Below, in pieces: positions 46,606-56,045 of a DNA stretch of 64,000 nt. The translations under genes and the position numbers were made by a program. Below the pieces are notes generated by a model. That model saw only the letters and a program-made list of their open reading frames with translations, searched no databases and was not told where the DNA came from. Origin of the DNA: Legionella rubrilucens (GTDB taxonomy: Bacteria; Pseudomonadota; Gammaproteobacteria; Legionellales; Legionellaceae); the NCBI RefSeq assembly GCF_001468125.1, contig NZ_LNYT01000022.1, positions 49,298-113,297 on the forward strand, in the 5' to 3' direction. The stretch's first letter is position 1; the number at the start of each line of letters is the position of its first letter.

Positions 46606-47665
46606 ACCCGATCCCCTGCTGAATGCGCAGGCGGACACTTCGTCCATTACCGAGGTCACTCCGAATACCTTTGTCATTAATCTGCAACAAGCCATATTCG
46701 GACTGGATACCGGCGTCACCCAGGTGAATACGCCGGTTTGGCAATACGAGAAAAACAGCCGGCCCTTGTCGCCTGGCCGTCATTTGCTCACCGGGATGGA
46801 GTTCAATCGTGATGAGGTGCAGCTGATTCTTAATCAGGCGAAAGCAATGAAACAGACACCCGCCTTTTATCGACAGGCATTAGCCAGTAAAAGCCTGGCG
46901 ATGATTTTTGAGAAACCGTCATTCCGCACCCGTTTAAGCTTTGCCATGGCGTTCCAAAGCCTGGGCGGTGTGGCCATCGAAAGCATCAGCACGACGCGCA
47001 AGCAGGAAACACCAGCGGACATGGCCCGTGTATTAAATGGCTATGCTGATTTTATTATGGTTCGTACCCATGATGATGGCATACTGGCTGAAATGGCGAA
47101 GCACGCTGAAGTTCCAGTCCTTAACGGCCTCTCAGCCCTGCATCACCCCTGCCAGATTTTTGCCGATTTACTCACCCTTAAAGAGCAATTTGATGCGCTT
47201 GAAGGGTTAACGCTCGCCTATGTGGGCGACGGCAATAATATACTTCACAGCCTGATGTTGCTGGCGCCGCAACTGGGCATCACCATTCATTATTGCTGCC
47301 CGCCTGGCCGACAACCGGATGCCAGCATCTCAGCGCTCGCCCAAAACCGGTATCCTGAACAGATTAAAGCCTTCAGTCATCCCAATGACGCGGTACGCCA
47401 TGTTCAGGCGGTTTACACCGATGTCTGGACCAGTATGGGGTTTGAAACCGTGGATGAGGAAGCATTTGCTGGTTTTCAGGTGAACGAATCGCTGATGGCA
47501 TTGGCAGATCCGGCGGCGGTGTTTATGCATTGCATGCCCATGGAACGAGGGAAGGAAGTATCCAGCACATTGCCGGATAGCCCCTCTTCCATTATTTTCA
47601 GGCAGAGTGAAAACCGCCTGCATGTGCAGAAGGCCTTGCTCCTCTACCTGGCTTCCCCTGACTAA
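46592..47665 (+). CDS. argF: Ornithine carbamoyltransferase-like, with N-terminal extension
   Basis: A 357-residue carbamoyltransferase that should form citrulline from ornithine. The carbamoyl-phosphate motif is [10 protein letters not shown], where most ornithine enzymes have STRTR; the ornithine region reads [13 protein letters not shown], and the C-terminal motif is [11 protein letters not shown] in place of HCLPxxRGxEV. A leader of about 55 residues precedes the usual start (the first conserved helix begins near residue 68). Its position after argG-argH makes an ornithine substrate very likely, though the altered motifs leave room for a modified acceptor. GGAG lies 9 bases before the ATG. 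Confidence 0.88.
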   Translation: MSLPKPDPLLNAQADTSSITEVTPNTFVINLQQAIFGLDTGVTQVNTPVWQYEKNSRPLSPGRHLLTGMEFNRDEVQLILNQAKAMKQTPAFYRQALASKSLAMIFEKPSFRTRLSFAMAFQSLGGVAIESISTTRKQETPADMARVLNGYADFIMVRTHDDGILAEMAKHAEVPVLNGLSALHHPCQIFADLLTLKEQFDALEGLTLAYVGDGNNILHSLMLLAPQLGITIHYCCPPGRQPDASISALAQNRYPEQIKAFSHPNDAVRHVQAVYTDVWTSMGFETVDEEAFAGFQVNESLMALADPAAVFMHCMPMERGKEVSSTLPDSPSSIIFRQSENRLHVQKALLLYLASPD

Positions 47666-47720
47666 CGTTGCCTGCTGCATGAGCTATAGTTAAACTAGTT
47701 TATTCAGCAAGAGAATCGAC

Positions 47721-48047
47721 ATGACGATACGGACATTGTTTCTGGCTCTTTTAGCCGCGTTAAGCTGGCCAGGTTATGCCAATCCCCTGCCACCCATACA
47801 AACTGCCGATGCGACACCGGCTACCCGGACCATTGAAGTCATTCGCGGCCGCACCATCTCAGCGAGTGATTTATCACAAATTGCAGATGTGGCCTCTGCC
47901 CGCAACCAGAAAGGCGGTTCAGTCTCTCTGGATGCCGACGAATATGAAATTGGTTCATTCACCAATACCACCATCACGGTTGTGCCGCCCGGCGGCGGCC
48001 CCGCTGATGTGATTACTCTCGATCTGAAACCCAAACAGCTGAATTAG
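47721..48047 (+). CDS. Small exported protein (108 aa)
   Basis: A signal peptide (MTIRTLFLALLAALSWPGYA) is followed by about 88 residues of beta-rich, polar sequence, including GRTISASDLSQIADVASARNQKGG and a Pro/Gly-rich VVPPGGGPADVI loop. I do not recognise the family. It is tail-to-tail with the DUF4142 gene, overlapping by 4 bases. Confidence 0.75.
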   Translation: MTIRTLFLALLAALSWPGYANPLPPIQTADATPATRTIEVIRGRTISASDLSQIADVASARNQKGGSVSLDADEYEIGSFTNTTITVVPPGGGPADVITLDLKPKQLN

Positions 48048-48619
48048 TTATTTGGGTTCATTTCTTGCTGAATGGTTTTAGCCATGTGTAAATGATGGTT
48101 AACCACTTTCCGTGTCAGTTCAAGGTGATTTTTTAACTGCGGATTAGCCACTTGTTTTAAGTAGTGGTTATCAATGATAAGCAGGGCTTTGGTATGATCC
48201 TTGACCATGGCGTCAATGTAGGCCTTTTGAAAAGCATCATTGCTTAACGCGCTGAGCGAGCCCAGTTCTTTCTTACCCTCCTGTTTTAAAGAGGCGCCCA
48301 GGGGAGTCTCTGCGGGACGCAGGTTATTTTCTTCCACGATGCGCATGGTATCGGCTAAATTTTTGGAATGATCCTTCTGCATGGACTTGGCATAATACTG
48401 CACCCTTGGATTTAAATTTTTTTCGAAGGCCTTTTTCGCTGCAGCCAACTCATTGTTATTTAACACAATTAAAAACGAGACAATTTCAGTATCACGGTTT
48501 TTTTGAGCCTGCCTGGACACGTGTGAGGCGCTGGATGTGGTGTCCTGATTACTGGAATCATTTAAAGCGACGGCGGGTAATGAAAAAAGTAAACACAGAG
48601 AAAGAATCAGTTTATTCAT
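48044..48619 (-). CDS. DUF4142 exported protein
   Basis: A 191-residue protein with an N-terminal signal peptide (LILSLCLLFSLPAVALN) and a helical bundle with the DUF4142 pattern: EIVSFLIVLNNNELAAAKKA, YAKSMQKDHSKNLADTMRI and a late DHTKALLII. Family members are ferritin-like periplasmic proteins without an established role, often in stress settings. It follows the phasin-like gene on the minus strand. Confidence 0.88.
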   Translation of the reverse strand: MNKLILSLCLLFSLPAVALNDSSNQDTTSSASHVSRQAQKNRDTEIVSFLIVLNNNELAAAKKAFEKNLNPRVQYYAKSMQKDHSKNLADTMRIVEENNLRPAETPLGASLKQEGKKELGSLSALSNDAFQKAYIDAMVKDHTKALLIIDNHYLKQVANPQLKNHLELTRKVVNHHLHMAKTIQQEMNPNN

Positions 48620-48638
48620 TGTAAAATCCTTATAAGCT

Positions 48639-48670
48639 TAAAAAAATTCCAGGCCAGACGGCCTGGAATT
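48639..48670 (-). terminator. Rho-independent terminator after the phasin-like gene
   Basis: Perfect stem AATTCCAGGCC (48645-48655) with GGCCTGGAATT (48660-48670), loop AGAC, and a minus-strand U tract beyond 48645. Confidence 0.85.
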
Positions 48671-48684
48671 ACCAGGGTGGAGTA

Positions 48685-49143
48685 TTATTTATTGCTTTTT
48701 GCGCCGGCACCACGACCGCCTGGTTGACCGCCGCTCTGTTTGTCATCCTGTTGCTTTTCCCCTCGCTCACTGCGTTCGGATTGATTCTTCTGCCCGTCCT
48801 GAACATCCTGAGCTTGTTTGCCTTGTTGGCTGCTCATTTGTTCAACCTGGCTCATCACACGCTCACTGCTCTCACGAACATTGGATGACAAAGACATCAT
48901 GTTTTTTTCAACAATGCGAAACGCTTCCTGCATAAAATCCAATGACTTATGAGCGTTATCGATAAAACACTCCATGTTCTTTTCAAACAATTCCTGAGGC
49001 CTTCTTATGCGTGAAATTTCTTCGGGTTTTAAGTAAGAAAAATCTTTCAAAGTCCGCATTTGCAATTCTGTCAATTCAATGAATGGTCTTTGAAAATGAG
49101 CAAAAAAATTGGCAGGCATTTCTCTGGTTACATCCCTGTTCAT
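48685..49143 (-). CDS. Phasin-like protein (152 aa)
   Basis: Residues 1 to about 100 form amphipathic helices of the phasin type (NFFAHFQRPFIELTELQMRTL, then a 4-helix pattern), as in granule-associated proteins that coat polyhydroxyalkanoate. The last 40 residues are a disordered, Gln/Gly/Lys-rich tail. AAGGAG precedes the start. Legionella accumulates polyhydroxybutyrate, so a granule role is plausible; no synthase is nearby. Confidence 0.7.
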   Translation of the reverse strand: MNRDVTREMPANFFAHFQRPFIELTELQMRTLKDFSYLKPEEISRIRRPQELFEKNMECFIDNAHKSLDFMQEAFRIVEKNMMSLSSNVRESSERVMSQVEQMSSQQGKQAQDVQDGQKNQSERSERGEKQQDDKQSGGQPGGRGAGAKSNK

Positions 49144-49153
49144 TTGACTCTCC

Positions 49154-49378
49154 TTAATTCGGTTGGTTACTGGTGACTATTGATTCCACTTCGACAGCCT
49201 GCAGGCCGCGCTGGCCGTTCACAGGTTTAAATAACACCTTTTCTCCTTCAGCCAGGGTTTTAAATCCCTCCCTTTGGATGGCGCTGAAGTGCACAAAATA
49301 GTCTTCCCCATTATAATAAATGAAGCCAAAGCCTTTTCCTTTATTAAACCACTTTACGACACCCTGCATTTTATCCAT
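49154..49378 (-). CDS. Cold-shock domain protein
   Basis: A 74-residue OB-fold protein with the two RNA-binding motifs slightly modified (GKGFGFIYY and VHFSAI, in place of the usual KGFGFI and VFVHF). It binds single-stranded RNA or DNA. GGAG at 7 bases decides the start at 49378 over a longer frame. It is 10 bases upstream of the phasin-like gene and may be transcribed with it. Confidence 0.93.
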   Translation of the reverse strand: MDKMQGVVKWFNKGKGFGFIYYNGEDYFVHFSAIQREGFKTLAEGEKVLFKPVNGQRGLQAVEVESIVTSNQPN

Positions 49379-49445
49379 CTTGATTCTCCAAACATCATGC
49401 TTATCGTTGTTATTAAATCCCACGCGGAAAAATAAGTAGGCCTAC

Positions 49446-49658
49446 CTATATTGAAGGATTTTTTTTACCAAAGTGATTGTTCAATCGTTCGTCATCACCC
49501 ACGTCCTCGGATTCATTCTCGAGTGGATAGCGATAATTCTTCACTTCTTCCTTGCGAGGAGATTCGGATTCATCATTGATATCATTCATGTCATCGGCAT
49601 CGTTACTTTGACTTGGATTTTCCCGATTAAATTCATCGGTATTAATTCTATTTTCCAT
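49446..49658 (-). CDS. Small acidic hypothetical protein (70 aa)
   Basis: Highly polar, Asp/Asn/Glu-rich and probably disordered (DADDMNDINDESESP), with a basic NHFGKKNPSI end. AGGAG precedes the ATG. It precedes the cold-shock gene on the same strand. No family recognised. Confidence 0.65.
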   Translation of the reverse strand: MENRINTDEFNRENPSQSNDADDMNDINDESESPRKEEVKNYRYPLENESEDVGDDERLNNHFGKKNPSI

Positions 49659-50074
49659 AACAAACTCCTATAATAATCAATTCCATTTTTTAATTAATTC
49701 AATGGCATAAAAAATAATGGGATAAATATTAATTTAAGCCCCATTTATTTAACAATAATGTTTCAATAAAAATTTGTCAAATTTAATTATTATTTTTTTA
49801 TATATTTTTTATTGGATTTTTTTTAGTTAAAAATATATTTTTTTCACAAAAATAGTTCGTGATTTTTTCGAGGAGACGAGTTTTCTGTAACGGATGAATT
49901 GCCCATTAGGGCAGCGGCTTTGTGGCGCAGATGTTCAGTAATAAAAACGCTATTTAGTTTGTCGATAGGAATGACAAAGGAAAAACCATCCACCGCCATT
50001 TTTTCCTAAAAAATGCAAATGATCCCAGTTCTGACGTACAGTAAGAAAGCGCGCTACATCGGACTGGCTTCGGA
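49659..50074. other. AT-rich intergenic region without a supported gene
   Basis: From about 49680 to 49870 the sequence is very AT-rich, with A and T tracts of 4-8 bases. The rest is of ordinary composition. A 63-codon minus-strand frame reaches from the hemerythrin gene into it, but lacks a start signal. It may hold promoters for the acidic protein. Nothing else seen. Confidence 0.5.
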
Positions 50075-50524
50075 TTAAACCCCAAACTCCCTGATTAACA
50101 GTTTCTGCTTCAGGTAATGCATTTTTTCTTTCAAGGCGCAAGCCTCTCCCTCGGTCAACCGGTCTTTGCCTTCATCAAACAGGGTATTTTCCTCTTCTTT
50201 GACATGATGTTCGACCAAATCCTGCAGGGCCTTGACTGCATCTTGCCATTTCGCCGTCACTTTGGCAGGAGTCATGATGGCATGTATTTTATCCTCGATG
50301 TCTTTATGCTCCTTACGCGCATGCTGGATGTCTTCTTTCGCCGCAGCGTGCCTTTCCAGTGCTTTATAGAAAGTTTCCTGTTCCGATTTGGCATGAACCA
50401 ATAATTCCCTGGCAATCATGGCGGCAATTTCGGTTTTCCTTTGATCCGATGCCACTTTGGAAAATTGCTTGAACAACTGATTCACCTTCTGATGGTCCAT
50501 TTTAATGTAGTCATAAATATCCAT
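50075..50524 (-). CDS. Hemerythrin HHE-domain protein
   Basis: A 149-residue four-helix bundle with the di-iron His/Glu pattern: YDYIKMDHQKVNQLF, HAKSEQETFYKAL, ARKEHKDIEDKI and VEHHVKEEENTLF. These proteins bind oxygen or respond to iron and nitrosative stress. Its stop lies well before the AT-rich gap; the alcohol dehydrogenase gene follows upstream (12 bases). Confidence 0.93.
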   Translation of the reverse strand: MDIYDYIKMDHQKVNQLFKQFSKVASDQRKTEIAAMIARELLVHAKSEQETFYKALERHAAAKEDIQHARKEHKDIEDKIHAIMTPAKVTAKWQDAVKALQDLVEHHVKEEENTLFDEGKDRLTEGEACALKEKMHYLKQKLLIREFGV

Positions 50525-50536
50525 AAAACCTCCTTA

Positions 50537-51709
50537 TCAAGGGGTCATGACGACCTTGATGCAGCCGCTCTCTTTCTCATTAAACAGCTGATAGGCATCC
50601 GGCGCCTGCGATAGCCTGATGCGATGGGAAATTATGCGGGACGGGTCGATTCTGTCATTGACAATCGCTTTAAGAAGCGGTTTTAAGTAACGCTGCACAT
50701 GGGTTTGTCCCATTTTAAACGTCAGTCCTTTATTCATCCCCGCGCCCAAAGGAATGTTATCAAGCGCCCCAATATACACCCCTGGAACTGAAACCCGTCC
50801 GCCCTTGCGGCAGCATTCAATGGCTTCACGCAAGACATGCGCTCTATCAGTCGCCAGTGCCGTGGCCTGTTTTACTCGATCAAGAATGGAATCAAATGTA
50901 GGTCCGACATGGGCCTCACAACCCACCGCGTCAATGCATGCATCCGGCCCACGGCCGCGAGTCATGACCATCAAGGCGTCATAAACGTCTTCTTCTTCAA
51001 AATTAATCACTTCGGCTCTGCCGTAATCGGCTGCCAGATTCAAACGTGCGGGAACGCAGTCGATGGCAATGACCCGGCCAGCCCCAAGCATCCAGGCGCT
51101 TTGAATGGCAAACTGTCCTACCGGTCCACAGCCCCACACAGCAATGGTATCGCCAGGTTGAATATCGCAATTTTCTGCCGCCATATAGCCAGTCGGCAAA
51201 ATATCGCTTAAAAACAATACCTTTTCGTCAGGAATATCGTCCGTAATTTTAAGGGGTCCGACATTGGAAAACGGCACTCTCACGTACTGAGCCTGACCAC
51301 CGGAAAAACCGCCCAGTAAGTGAGAATAACCAAAGATTCCCGCCGGCGATTGCCCCATTTGTTGTTTTGCCATCTCTGCATTGGGATTGGAACAGTCGCA
51401 AAGCGAGAACAATTGACGCTTGCAAAAAAAACATTTGCCGCAGGAGATAGTGAAGGGGACAACCACTTTATCCCCTACTTTCAATTTTCTGTTTTGACTG
51501 CCAAGTTCCACCACTTCCCCCATGAATTCATGACCGAGTATATCCCCGGATTCCATCGTCGGCATCATTCCATTAAATAGATGCAAATCCGATCCGCAGA
51601 TTGCCGTTGAAGTGACACGAATAATGGCGTCATGCTCATTAATTATTTTAGGTTCAGGAACAGTATCAACCCGAACATCCTTTTTCCCATGCCAGCATAG
51701 CGCTTTCAT
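50537..51709 (-). CDS. Zinc-dependent alcohol dehydrogenase family protein
   Basis: A 390-residue medium-chain dehydrogenase resembling glutathione-independent formaldehyde dehydrogenases. ICGSDLHLF contains the catalytic Cys, [12 protein letters not shown] follows, a four-Cys structural zinc loop ([15 protein letters not shown]) comes next, and the cofactor fold starts at [19 protein letters not shown] sits before the ATG at 51709. It is probably transcribed with the hemerythrin gene, matching a stress or aldehyde detoxification context. Confidence 0.93.
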   Translation of the reverse strand: MKALCWHGKKDVRVDTVPEPKIINEHDAIIRVTSTAICGSDLHLFNGMMPTMESGDILGHEFMGEVVELGSQNRKLKVGDKVVVPFTISCGKCFFCKRQLFSLCDCSNPNAEMAKQQMGQSPAGIFGYSHLLGGFSGGQAQYVRVPFSNVGPLKITDDIPDEKVLFLSDILPTGYMAAENCDIQPGDTIAVWGCGPVGQFAIQSAWMLGAGRVIAIDCVPARLNLAADYGRAEVINFEEEDVYDALMVMTRGRGPDACIDAVGCEAHVGPTFDSILDRVKQATALATDRAHVLREAIECCRKGGRVSVPGVYIGALDNIPLGAGMNKGLTFKMGQTHVQRYLKPLLKAIVNDRIDPSRIISHRIRLSQAPDAYQLFNEKESGCIKVVMTP

Positions 51710-51841
51710 AAGGCCTCCTTGCCATAATGAATCCTGCGTTAAATGCACTGAATAAATTATAGCAAAATCGTAAAAATAACAGACTAAAATATCACTGTTT
51801 TTATATAAAAACAAGTCAAAATAATCATATTTTTTTTAAAT

Positions 51842-52927
51842 TCACAACGAATTATCCATTGTTTTATCTACCAAATTATAATGATTTTTCTGTCGTTTTT
51901 TAATGACAAATGCCACCAATAAACCGATATTGTTTTTTTTTGAATCAATGGCTCTTAAAATAAAATTAGCCAATCGGTAAAACAGTTTTCTTACCCCAAT
52001 CTGAAGGAAGTACTTTATTTTTCCTCTCAAGGGAACCGTGGCGGTATACCGGCAATAATCGTGTAACCAGGTACTGAAGAAAATCGCAGTACGCGACAAT
52101 ACCGGCTCAAACAACAATTGGAAATTAAGGTATTTTAACGACACCATCGAAAATTGCGTTTGATCAAGCACCAGAAAATTATTGACGAGCACCCGTGCGG
52201 AAACAGCCATGTTGTTATGGGATGTGTCAACGGTATGCTCCAGGTGGATTGCCATGTGTTTTTTTAGAAACGAATGCGTCACGTATTGCTCAGGCGGCAT
52301 TTTCCATAGTCGATGAGGTTCCATGTCAAAAAAAGGTTTGCATCGGGTCAAAAACCATTGTGAAAAGTGAGGCTCTTCCGTTAACGGGATGTCATAAAGA
52401 TCAAGTAAGTCTTCTTTATAACCAAAATAGGCCCAATCACTGATGTGAAATGGCCTCTGCATAGTAAACAGGCAGGTCTTATGCCCCTTGATGCTGTAAA
52501 TACTAAAGGCAAGGATGCGATTTTTGACAAATTTATAGCGTTTATCAAATAAGGGGTATTGATAAAAATATTTCAGGAATTTAGGTGAAATGAGCAATAA
52601 ATCCGAACGGACCTTAAGCACGTAGGGACGTGTTGCTGCCTTAACTCCAGCAAAGGTGGAAACGATTAAACGATTGCAGTTATTGAGCAATTCATGATTG
52701 CCGTAATTAAACCAGGTGGCGCCTGGATCGTCGTTTAAAATAAGACGATCATGGGGAATCCCTTCCACGTTTTCGCCCATCCAGGTTGATAAAATTAATT
52801 CACTGTGCGGAAACAGTTTCTTAAGGCGCTGACACACAAGCCGTGTGGTATGTTCCGTGATATCAAACGCAGAACGATAAATGATAGGCCCTTGTACAAC
52901 AATGGAAATGTCTTTATCGCTGATCAT
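51842..52927 (-). CDS. WavE-family LPS/capsule glycosyltransferase
   Basis: A 361-residue protein that begins DISIVVQGPIIY and carries ELILSTWMGENVEGI and VLKVRSDLLLIS, the pattern of WavE-like LPS core or capsule proteins. The D-x-D-like element is RSDLLL. No membrane anchor is seen. The ATG at 52927 overlaps the stop of the nucleotidyltransferase gene (ATGA). It is the last gene in a four-gene minus-strand module. Confidence 0.88.
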   Translation of the reverse strand: MISDKDISIVVQGPIIYRSAFDITEHTTRLVCQRLKKLFPHSELILSTWMGENVEGIPHDRLILNDDPGATWFNYGNHELLNNCNRLIVSTFAGVKAATRPYVLKVRSDLLLISPKFLKYFYQYPLFDKRYKFVKNRILAFSIYSIKGHKTCLFTMQRPFHISDWAYFGYKEDLLDLYDIPLTEEPHFSQWFLTRCKPFFDMEPHRLWKMPPEQYVTHSFLKKHMAIHLEHTVDTSHNNMAVSARVLVNNFLVLDQTQFSMVSLKYLNFQLLFEPVLSRTAIFFSTWLHDYCRYTATVPLRGKIKYFLQIGVRKLFYRLANFILRAIDSKKNNIGLLVAFVIKKRQKNHYNLVDKTMDNSL

Positions 52928-53664
52928 GATAAAACCCGGCTGTTTAAAAGCATGTTGTTCAGCGAATCCACCAAGTCCTGCGGCGTCCCAAAACACATCA
53001 TGGTTTTTGTCCAAAGCGGGATGATGTGCTGCCCGCGTTTTAACATGTCCTTGTAAACGGTCGAGAGGTAATATTCGTTGTTCTCCCTGACATCATGGGC
53101 TATTAATTGCCGAATGGTGGCAAGAAGCCCTGCCGTGTCTTTAAAAAAATAAGTCCCGGTGGATGCATTCGTGGATATGACCTTTTTTTCTTCAATTTCA
53201 ATGACTTTCATATGGGTCTCATCCAGACTGACATAACTCCAGCGGCACTCCTGTGATTTAAACAGGACAATGGCGCCATCCACGTCCTTAGCCAGGAGCG
53301 AAGTCCAGGTAAAATTCTCTTTAAAATACGTGTCGCAGTTGTGAATCAATGTCGGCTCATTGATATCCAGATGCCTTTCGCTGGCTAAAAAAGTTTCCGC
53401 CTGCCCGGCTGTATCATGTTCCAGCACGACAATCGAGCAATTCAGCAGAAACCCATAATGGGCCTCGATGTCATTGCTTAATTGTTTGACAAATTCATTG
53501 TCACGAAGAATGAAAATAAGTTTGCTCGCCAGATGCAGCGGCAGGCAATCGACTGCGTGACGATACATCGGTTTTTGCGCAACCTTGATGAGGGGTTTGG
53601 GCAGGGTAAAGCCGCAATGACTGAAACGCGAGCCTAAGCCCGCCATGGGGATTACGATATTCAC
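52924..53664 (-). CDS. Nucleotidyltransferase (LicC/RmlA-like)
   Basis: A 246-residue enzyme with the nucleotide-binding loop IPMAGLGSRFSHCGFTLPKPLIKV and an acidic metal site IHNCDTYF. It would activate a phosphorylated sugar or alcohol as its CDP, UDP or GDP derivative. The lack of a trimeric beta-helix domain fits the LicC/IspD size. The HAD gene is 23 bases upstream. Confidence 0.9.
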   Translation of the reverse strand: MNIVIPMAGLGSRFSHCGFTLPKPLIKVAQKPMYRHAVDCLPLHLASKLIFILRDNEFVKQLSNDIEAHYGFLLNCSIVVLEHDTAGQAETFLASERHLDINEPTLIHNCDTYFKENFTWTSLLAKDVDGAIVLFKSQECRWSYVSLDETHMKVIEIEEKKVISTNASTGTYFFKDTAGLLATIRQLIAHDVRENNEYYLSTVYKDMLKRGQHIIPLWTKTMMCFGTPQDLVDSLNNMLLNSRVLS

Positions 53665-53686
53665 TGTGTTGTTCCTTGTGCTTAAG

Positions 53687-54043
53687 TTAGAGATAACTGT
53701 TAATCAGATCGTCCTCAATGTGTTGCCAGGAACCATTGAATTGCAATGCCCGGTCGTCAATGTACACATGGGCATAGGGTTTACCAAACCATATTTCGTC
53801 ATAAACAAAACCATGGTTCCTCAACCACTCCAAAAGCGTTAAGCCCTCTTTGGCTACAACGCGACCCACATTGGATTCACAGGTTTTCATATGACGCGCC
53901 GTGCACAAAATGATGTAAAACCCTCTCTCTTTCAATGCCATAATTCGTTCAGCCGCGCCCTCTAAGGGCTTAACGTCCTGATACGTTTCATGAGCCTGCC
54001 GTAATGTGCAGATCGTGCCATCGATATCAATACATATGCGCAT
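53687..54043 (-). CDS. HAD-family phosphatase (118 aa)
   Basis: A minimal HAD: ICIDIDGTICT holds motif I (D-x-D-x-T), IILCTARH motif II, and the Lys of FGKPYAHVYIDDRA motifs III-IV. The cap is absent, as in small phosphatases of capsule and LPS clusters. AGGGA precedes the ATG at 54043. Its 5' end overlaps the kinase gene by 17 bases. Confidence 0.92.
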   Translation of the reverse strand: MRICIDIDGTICTLRQAHETYQDVKPLEGAAERIMALKERGFYIILCTARHMKTCESNVGRVVAKEGLTLLEWLRNHGFVYDEIWFGKPYAHVYIDDRALQFNGSWQHIEDDLINSYL

Positions 54044-55010
54044 AATTTCCCTCAATTACATTGTTTAAAATAATAAGACCAGCTAAATACAAAACCTTTT
54101 GGCGGTATGGGTTTTCGTAATGGAGACTCACCATGCTTAAAAAAAGTGACGCTTCGATTAGATAGACAAATTCAATCAGCACATTTCTTTCGATGAGCAG
54201 GTTGATATAGAACTCGTACATGTCGTTAAAGCAGTCGTAGAGAGGCACATCAATATAAAAAATGGTGTTGTTGATCTCGTTTAAAATAAACTTGTCATTG
54301 GCGAGATAATCGTAGCGCCCATGCAGGCAATGCAGGAGTTTGGCAAAATCATAATAAGAATGACCATAAATGCCGGACTCCCCAAACGAACCTCTGGGAT
54401 CAATTAATTTGATTAAATGATTGTGGGACGAATACAGGATATTGCTGAAGCAGAAATCACCATGGATTGCGGTTATTTTCGAGTGGTTCGCCGATAATTT
54501 ACCCAGTTTATCAATGAATTCATTCTTCAGCAGTGGAAAATTTCGGTATTGCCGGCCATTAATGGTTAAAATAGGCTCTTTAAATAGTTTGCCAAAAAAA
54601 TCGTCTTTTTCTAATTGCTTGATTCGCTCCAGCGTTTTTTCAACATAAAAATGATAAACCGTGTCCTGGTTGGCGGGGTATGGTGGTTCTATCGCATGAA
54701 ACTTATCCAAAATAAAGAGCAGTCGCTCAATGATTTTATTGCCCTCTTCTGGCAAAACAATGTTATTTAGAAAAAATTCTGACAAATTGAGGTAGGGAAT
54801 GTACTCCAGTCTGTAACAGGAATAATCTTTGTTGTAGTCGAGTAATGAGGGGAAAAGAGACGATATGCTTTCTGGCAGACTCAGGTAGTAATTAATTTCA
54901 TCATGAAGCTTCTTGGTATTAATTGAGGATTTAGTGAAAATACCATTCATGTAATCTATTGAAATAGAATTAAATACTCTAGACTGCATATAAATCCTTT
55001 TATTCTGCAT
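54027..55010 (-). CDS. APH/choline-kinase-like phosphotransferase
   Basis: A 327-residue member of the aminoglycoside/choline kinase superfamily. The Brenner motif is HGDFCFSNIL; the metal motif LIDPRGSFG takes the place of DFG. It phosphorylates a small alcohol or amine, as LicA does choline. The A+T content is clearly higher than that of the metabolic genes on the left. It is first in the surface module, followed by the HAD, the nucleotidyltransferase and the WavE genes. Confidence 0.88.
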   Translation of the reverse strand: MQNKRIYMQSRVFNSISIDYMNGIFTKSSINTKKLHDEINYYLSLPESISSLFPSLLDYNKDYSCYRLEYIPYLNLSEFFLNNIVLPEEGNKIIERLLFILDKFHAIEPPYPANQDTVYHFYVEKTLERIKQLEKDDFFGKLFKEPILTINGRQYRNFPLLKNEFIDKLGKLSANHSKITAIHGDFCFSNILYSSHNHLIKLIDPRGSFGESGIYGHSYYDFAKLLHCLHGRYDYLANDKFILNEINNTIFYIDVPLYDCFNDMYEFYINLLIERNVLIEFVYLIEASLFLSMVSLHYENPYRQKVLYLAGLIILNNVIEGNYAHMY

Positions 55011-55175
55011 TTAACCTAAAATTCAGTGTAATATATTTTTTAAAAATGTATACACATTTGTTTATAGAAAATAACGATAATTGTATTAAAAATAAAATAT
55101 AAAATTTTAATTTGCTTTATTTGTTTTTTTGCCATAGATTTAAATGATTAATTTTTTTAAAAAAAGGAGAGAAAT

Positions 55176-55532
55176 ATGGATGGAGATATCGTATCGTCAG
55201 ATGATGTAATTGGGGTGAATGTTGAGAACAGAGAGGGTGAAAATTTAGGTGAAATTGAAGCATTGATGCTCAATAAATACCATGGTAACGTGGAGTATGT
55301 GGTGCTGTCGTTCGGTGGTTTTTTAAACATAGGTAACAAATTGTTTGCCATGCCCTGGAAAATTTTCAACTATGACCCCGATAGAGAGTGCTTTGTTATT
55401 CCGGTCGACAAGGAAAAATTAAAAAACTCTCCTGGCTTTGAGCGCGACAATTGGCCAAACATGTCCGATGAGCATTGGGCAAAAGGCATTAACGATTATT
55501 ATGGTACGTCCAGCACCTCAATCAATCGGTAA
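55176..55532 (+). CDS. PRC-barrel domain protein
   Basis: A 118-residue protein. Residues 8 to about 80 form a PRC-barrel (VIGVNVENREGENLGEIEALML...VVLSFGGFLNIGNKLFAMPW), as found in small stress proteins and in photosynthetic reaction centres. The tail is polar, rich in Asn and Tyr. A GGAG-rich site (AAAGGAGAG) precedes the ATG. The BON-domain gene starts 10 bases after it. Confidence 0.92.
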   Translation: MDGDIVSSDDVIGVNVENREGENLGEIEALMLNKYHGNVEYVVLSFGGFLNIGNKLFAMPWKIFNYDPDRECFVIPVDKEKLKNSPGFERDNWPNMSDEHWAKGINDYYGTSSTSINR

Positions 55533-55542
55533 GGAGAGCCGC

Positions 55543-55911
55543 ATGCTAAAACCAATTACAAAAGGGGTATTTTACACTGTCTTTGGCATAATACTAGCGG
55601 GCTGTTATTATCAAAAACCGACTTACTATGAACCCAATCAGTCTGTAAATTCATCGACATCTATAACGCGTGGACAGGTTAACATGTCGGATCAAATGAT
55701 TACCAATCAAGTAAGAAACAGGATTGGAAATCGCAGCCTTTTGGGTAGTAGCAATGGTGGCAACACCCCCATAAATGTCATGACAAAAAATGGCGTTGTT
55801 TATTTGTCAGGGAGCGTAAATACAGTGCAGGAAAGAAGAAGAATAATCCAAATTGCCTCCAGCGTTCCTGGCGTTAAATCCGTCAAATCAACCCTAAAAA
55901 CCAACTCATAA
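55543..55911 (+). CDS. BON-domain lipoprotein
   Basis: A 122-residue lipoprotein with the lipobox IILAGC at residues 15-20, a Ser/Thr-rich linker and one BON domain (residues about 48-120, VMTKNGVVYLSGSVNTVQERRRIIQIASSVPGVKSV). BON proteins attach to membranes and help in osmotic protection. AAGGAG precedes the ATG at 55543. Co-transcribed with the PRC-barrel gene. Confidence 0.92.
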   Translation: MLKPITKGVFYTVFGIILAGCYYQKPTYYEPNQSVNSSTSITRGQVNMSDQMITNQVRNRIGNRSLLGSSNGGNTPINVMTKNGVVYLSGSVNTVQERRRIIQIASSVPGVKSVKSTLKTNS

Positions 55912-55914
55912 AAA

Positions 55915-55959
55915 GCCATTGGTGAATCATTTATCTTGTGATTCACCGGCTATTTTTTC
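55915..55959 (+). terminator. Rho-independent terminator after the BON gene
   Basis: GGTGAATCA (55921-55929) pairs with TGATTCACC (55939-55947), extended by GCC/GGC, then a T run at 55953-55958. Confidence 0.8.
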
Positions 55960-55986
55960 TTGATTTTATCTTAAATAGACTATAAT
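55960..55986 (+). promoter_or_regulatory. Possible promoter of the DUF3309 gene
   Basis: TTGATT at 55960-55965 and a perfect TATAAT at 55981-55986. The 15-base spacer is short. Confidence 0.5.
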
Positions 55987-56045
55987 AAATAGTAGATTTT
56001 AATAGAGCAATAATGCTTAATTTAATAAAGAAAGGAAGCGACATT

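Noticed and set aside
46592..47665. argF as aspartate carbamoyltransferase (PyrB)
   Set aside because: The [13 protein letters not shown] region and the C-terminal HCMPMERG motif, together with argG-argH next to it, favour the ornithine-type enzyme.
49950..50141. 63-codon minus-strand ORF
   Set aside because: It overlaps the 3' end of the hemerythrin gene in another frame and has no start signal.
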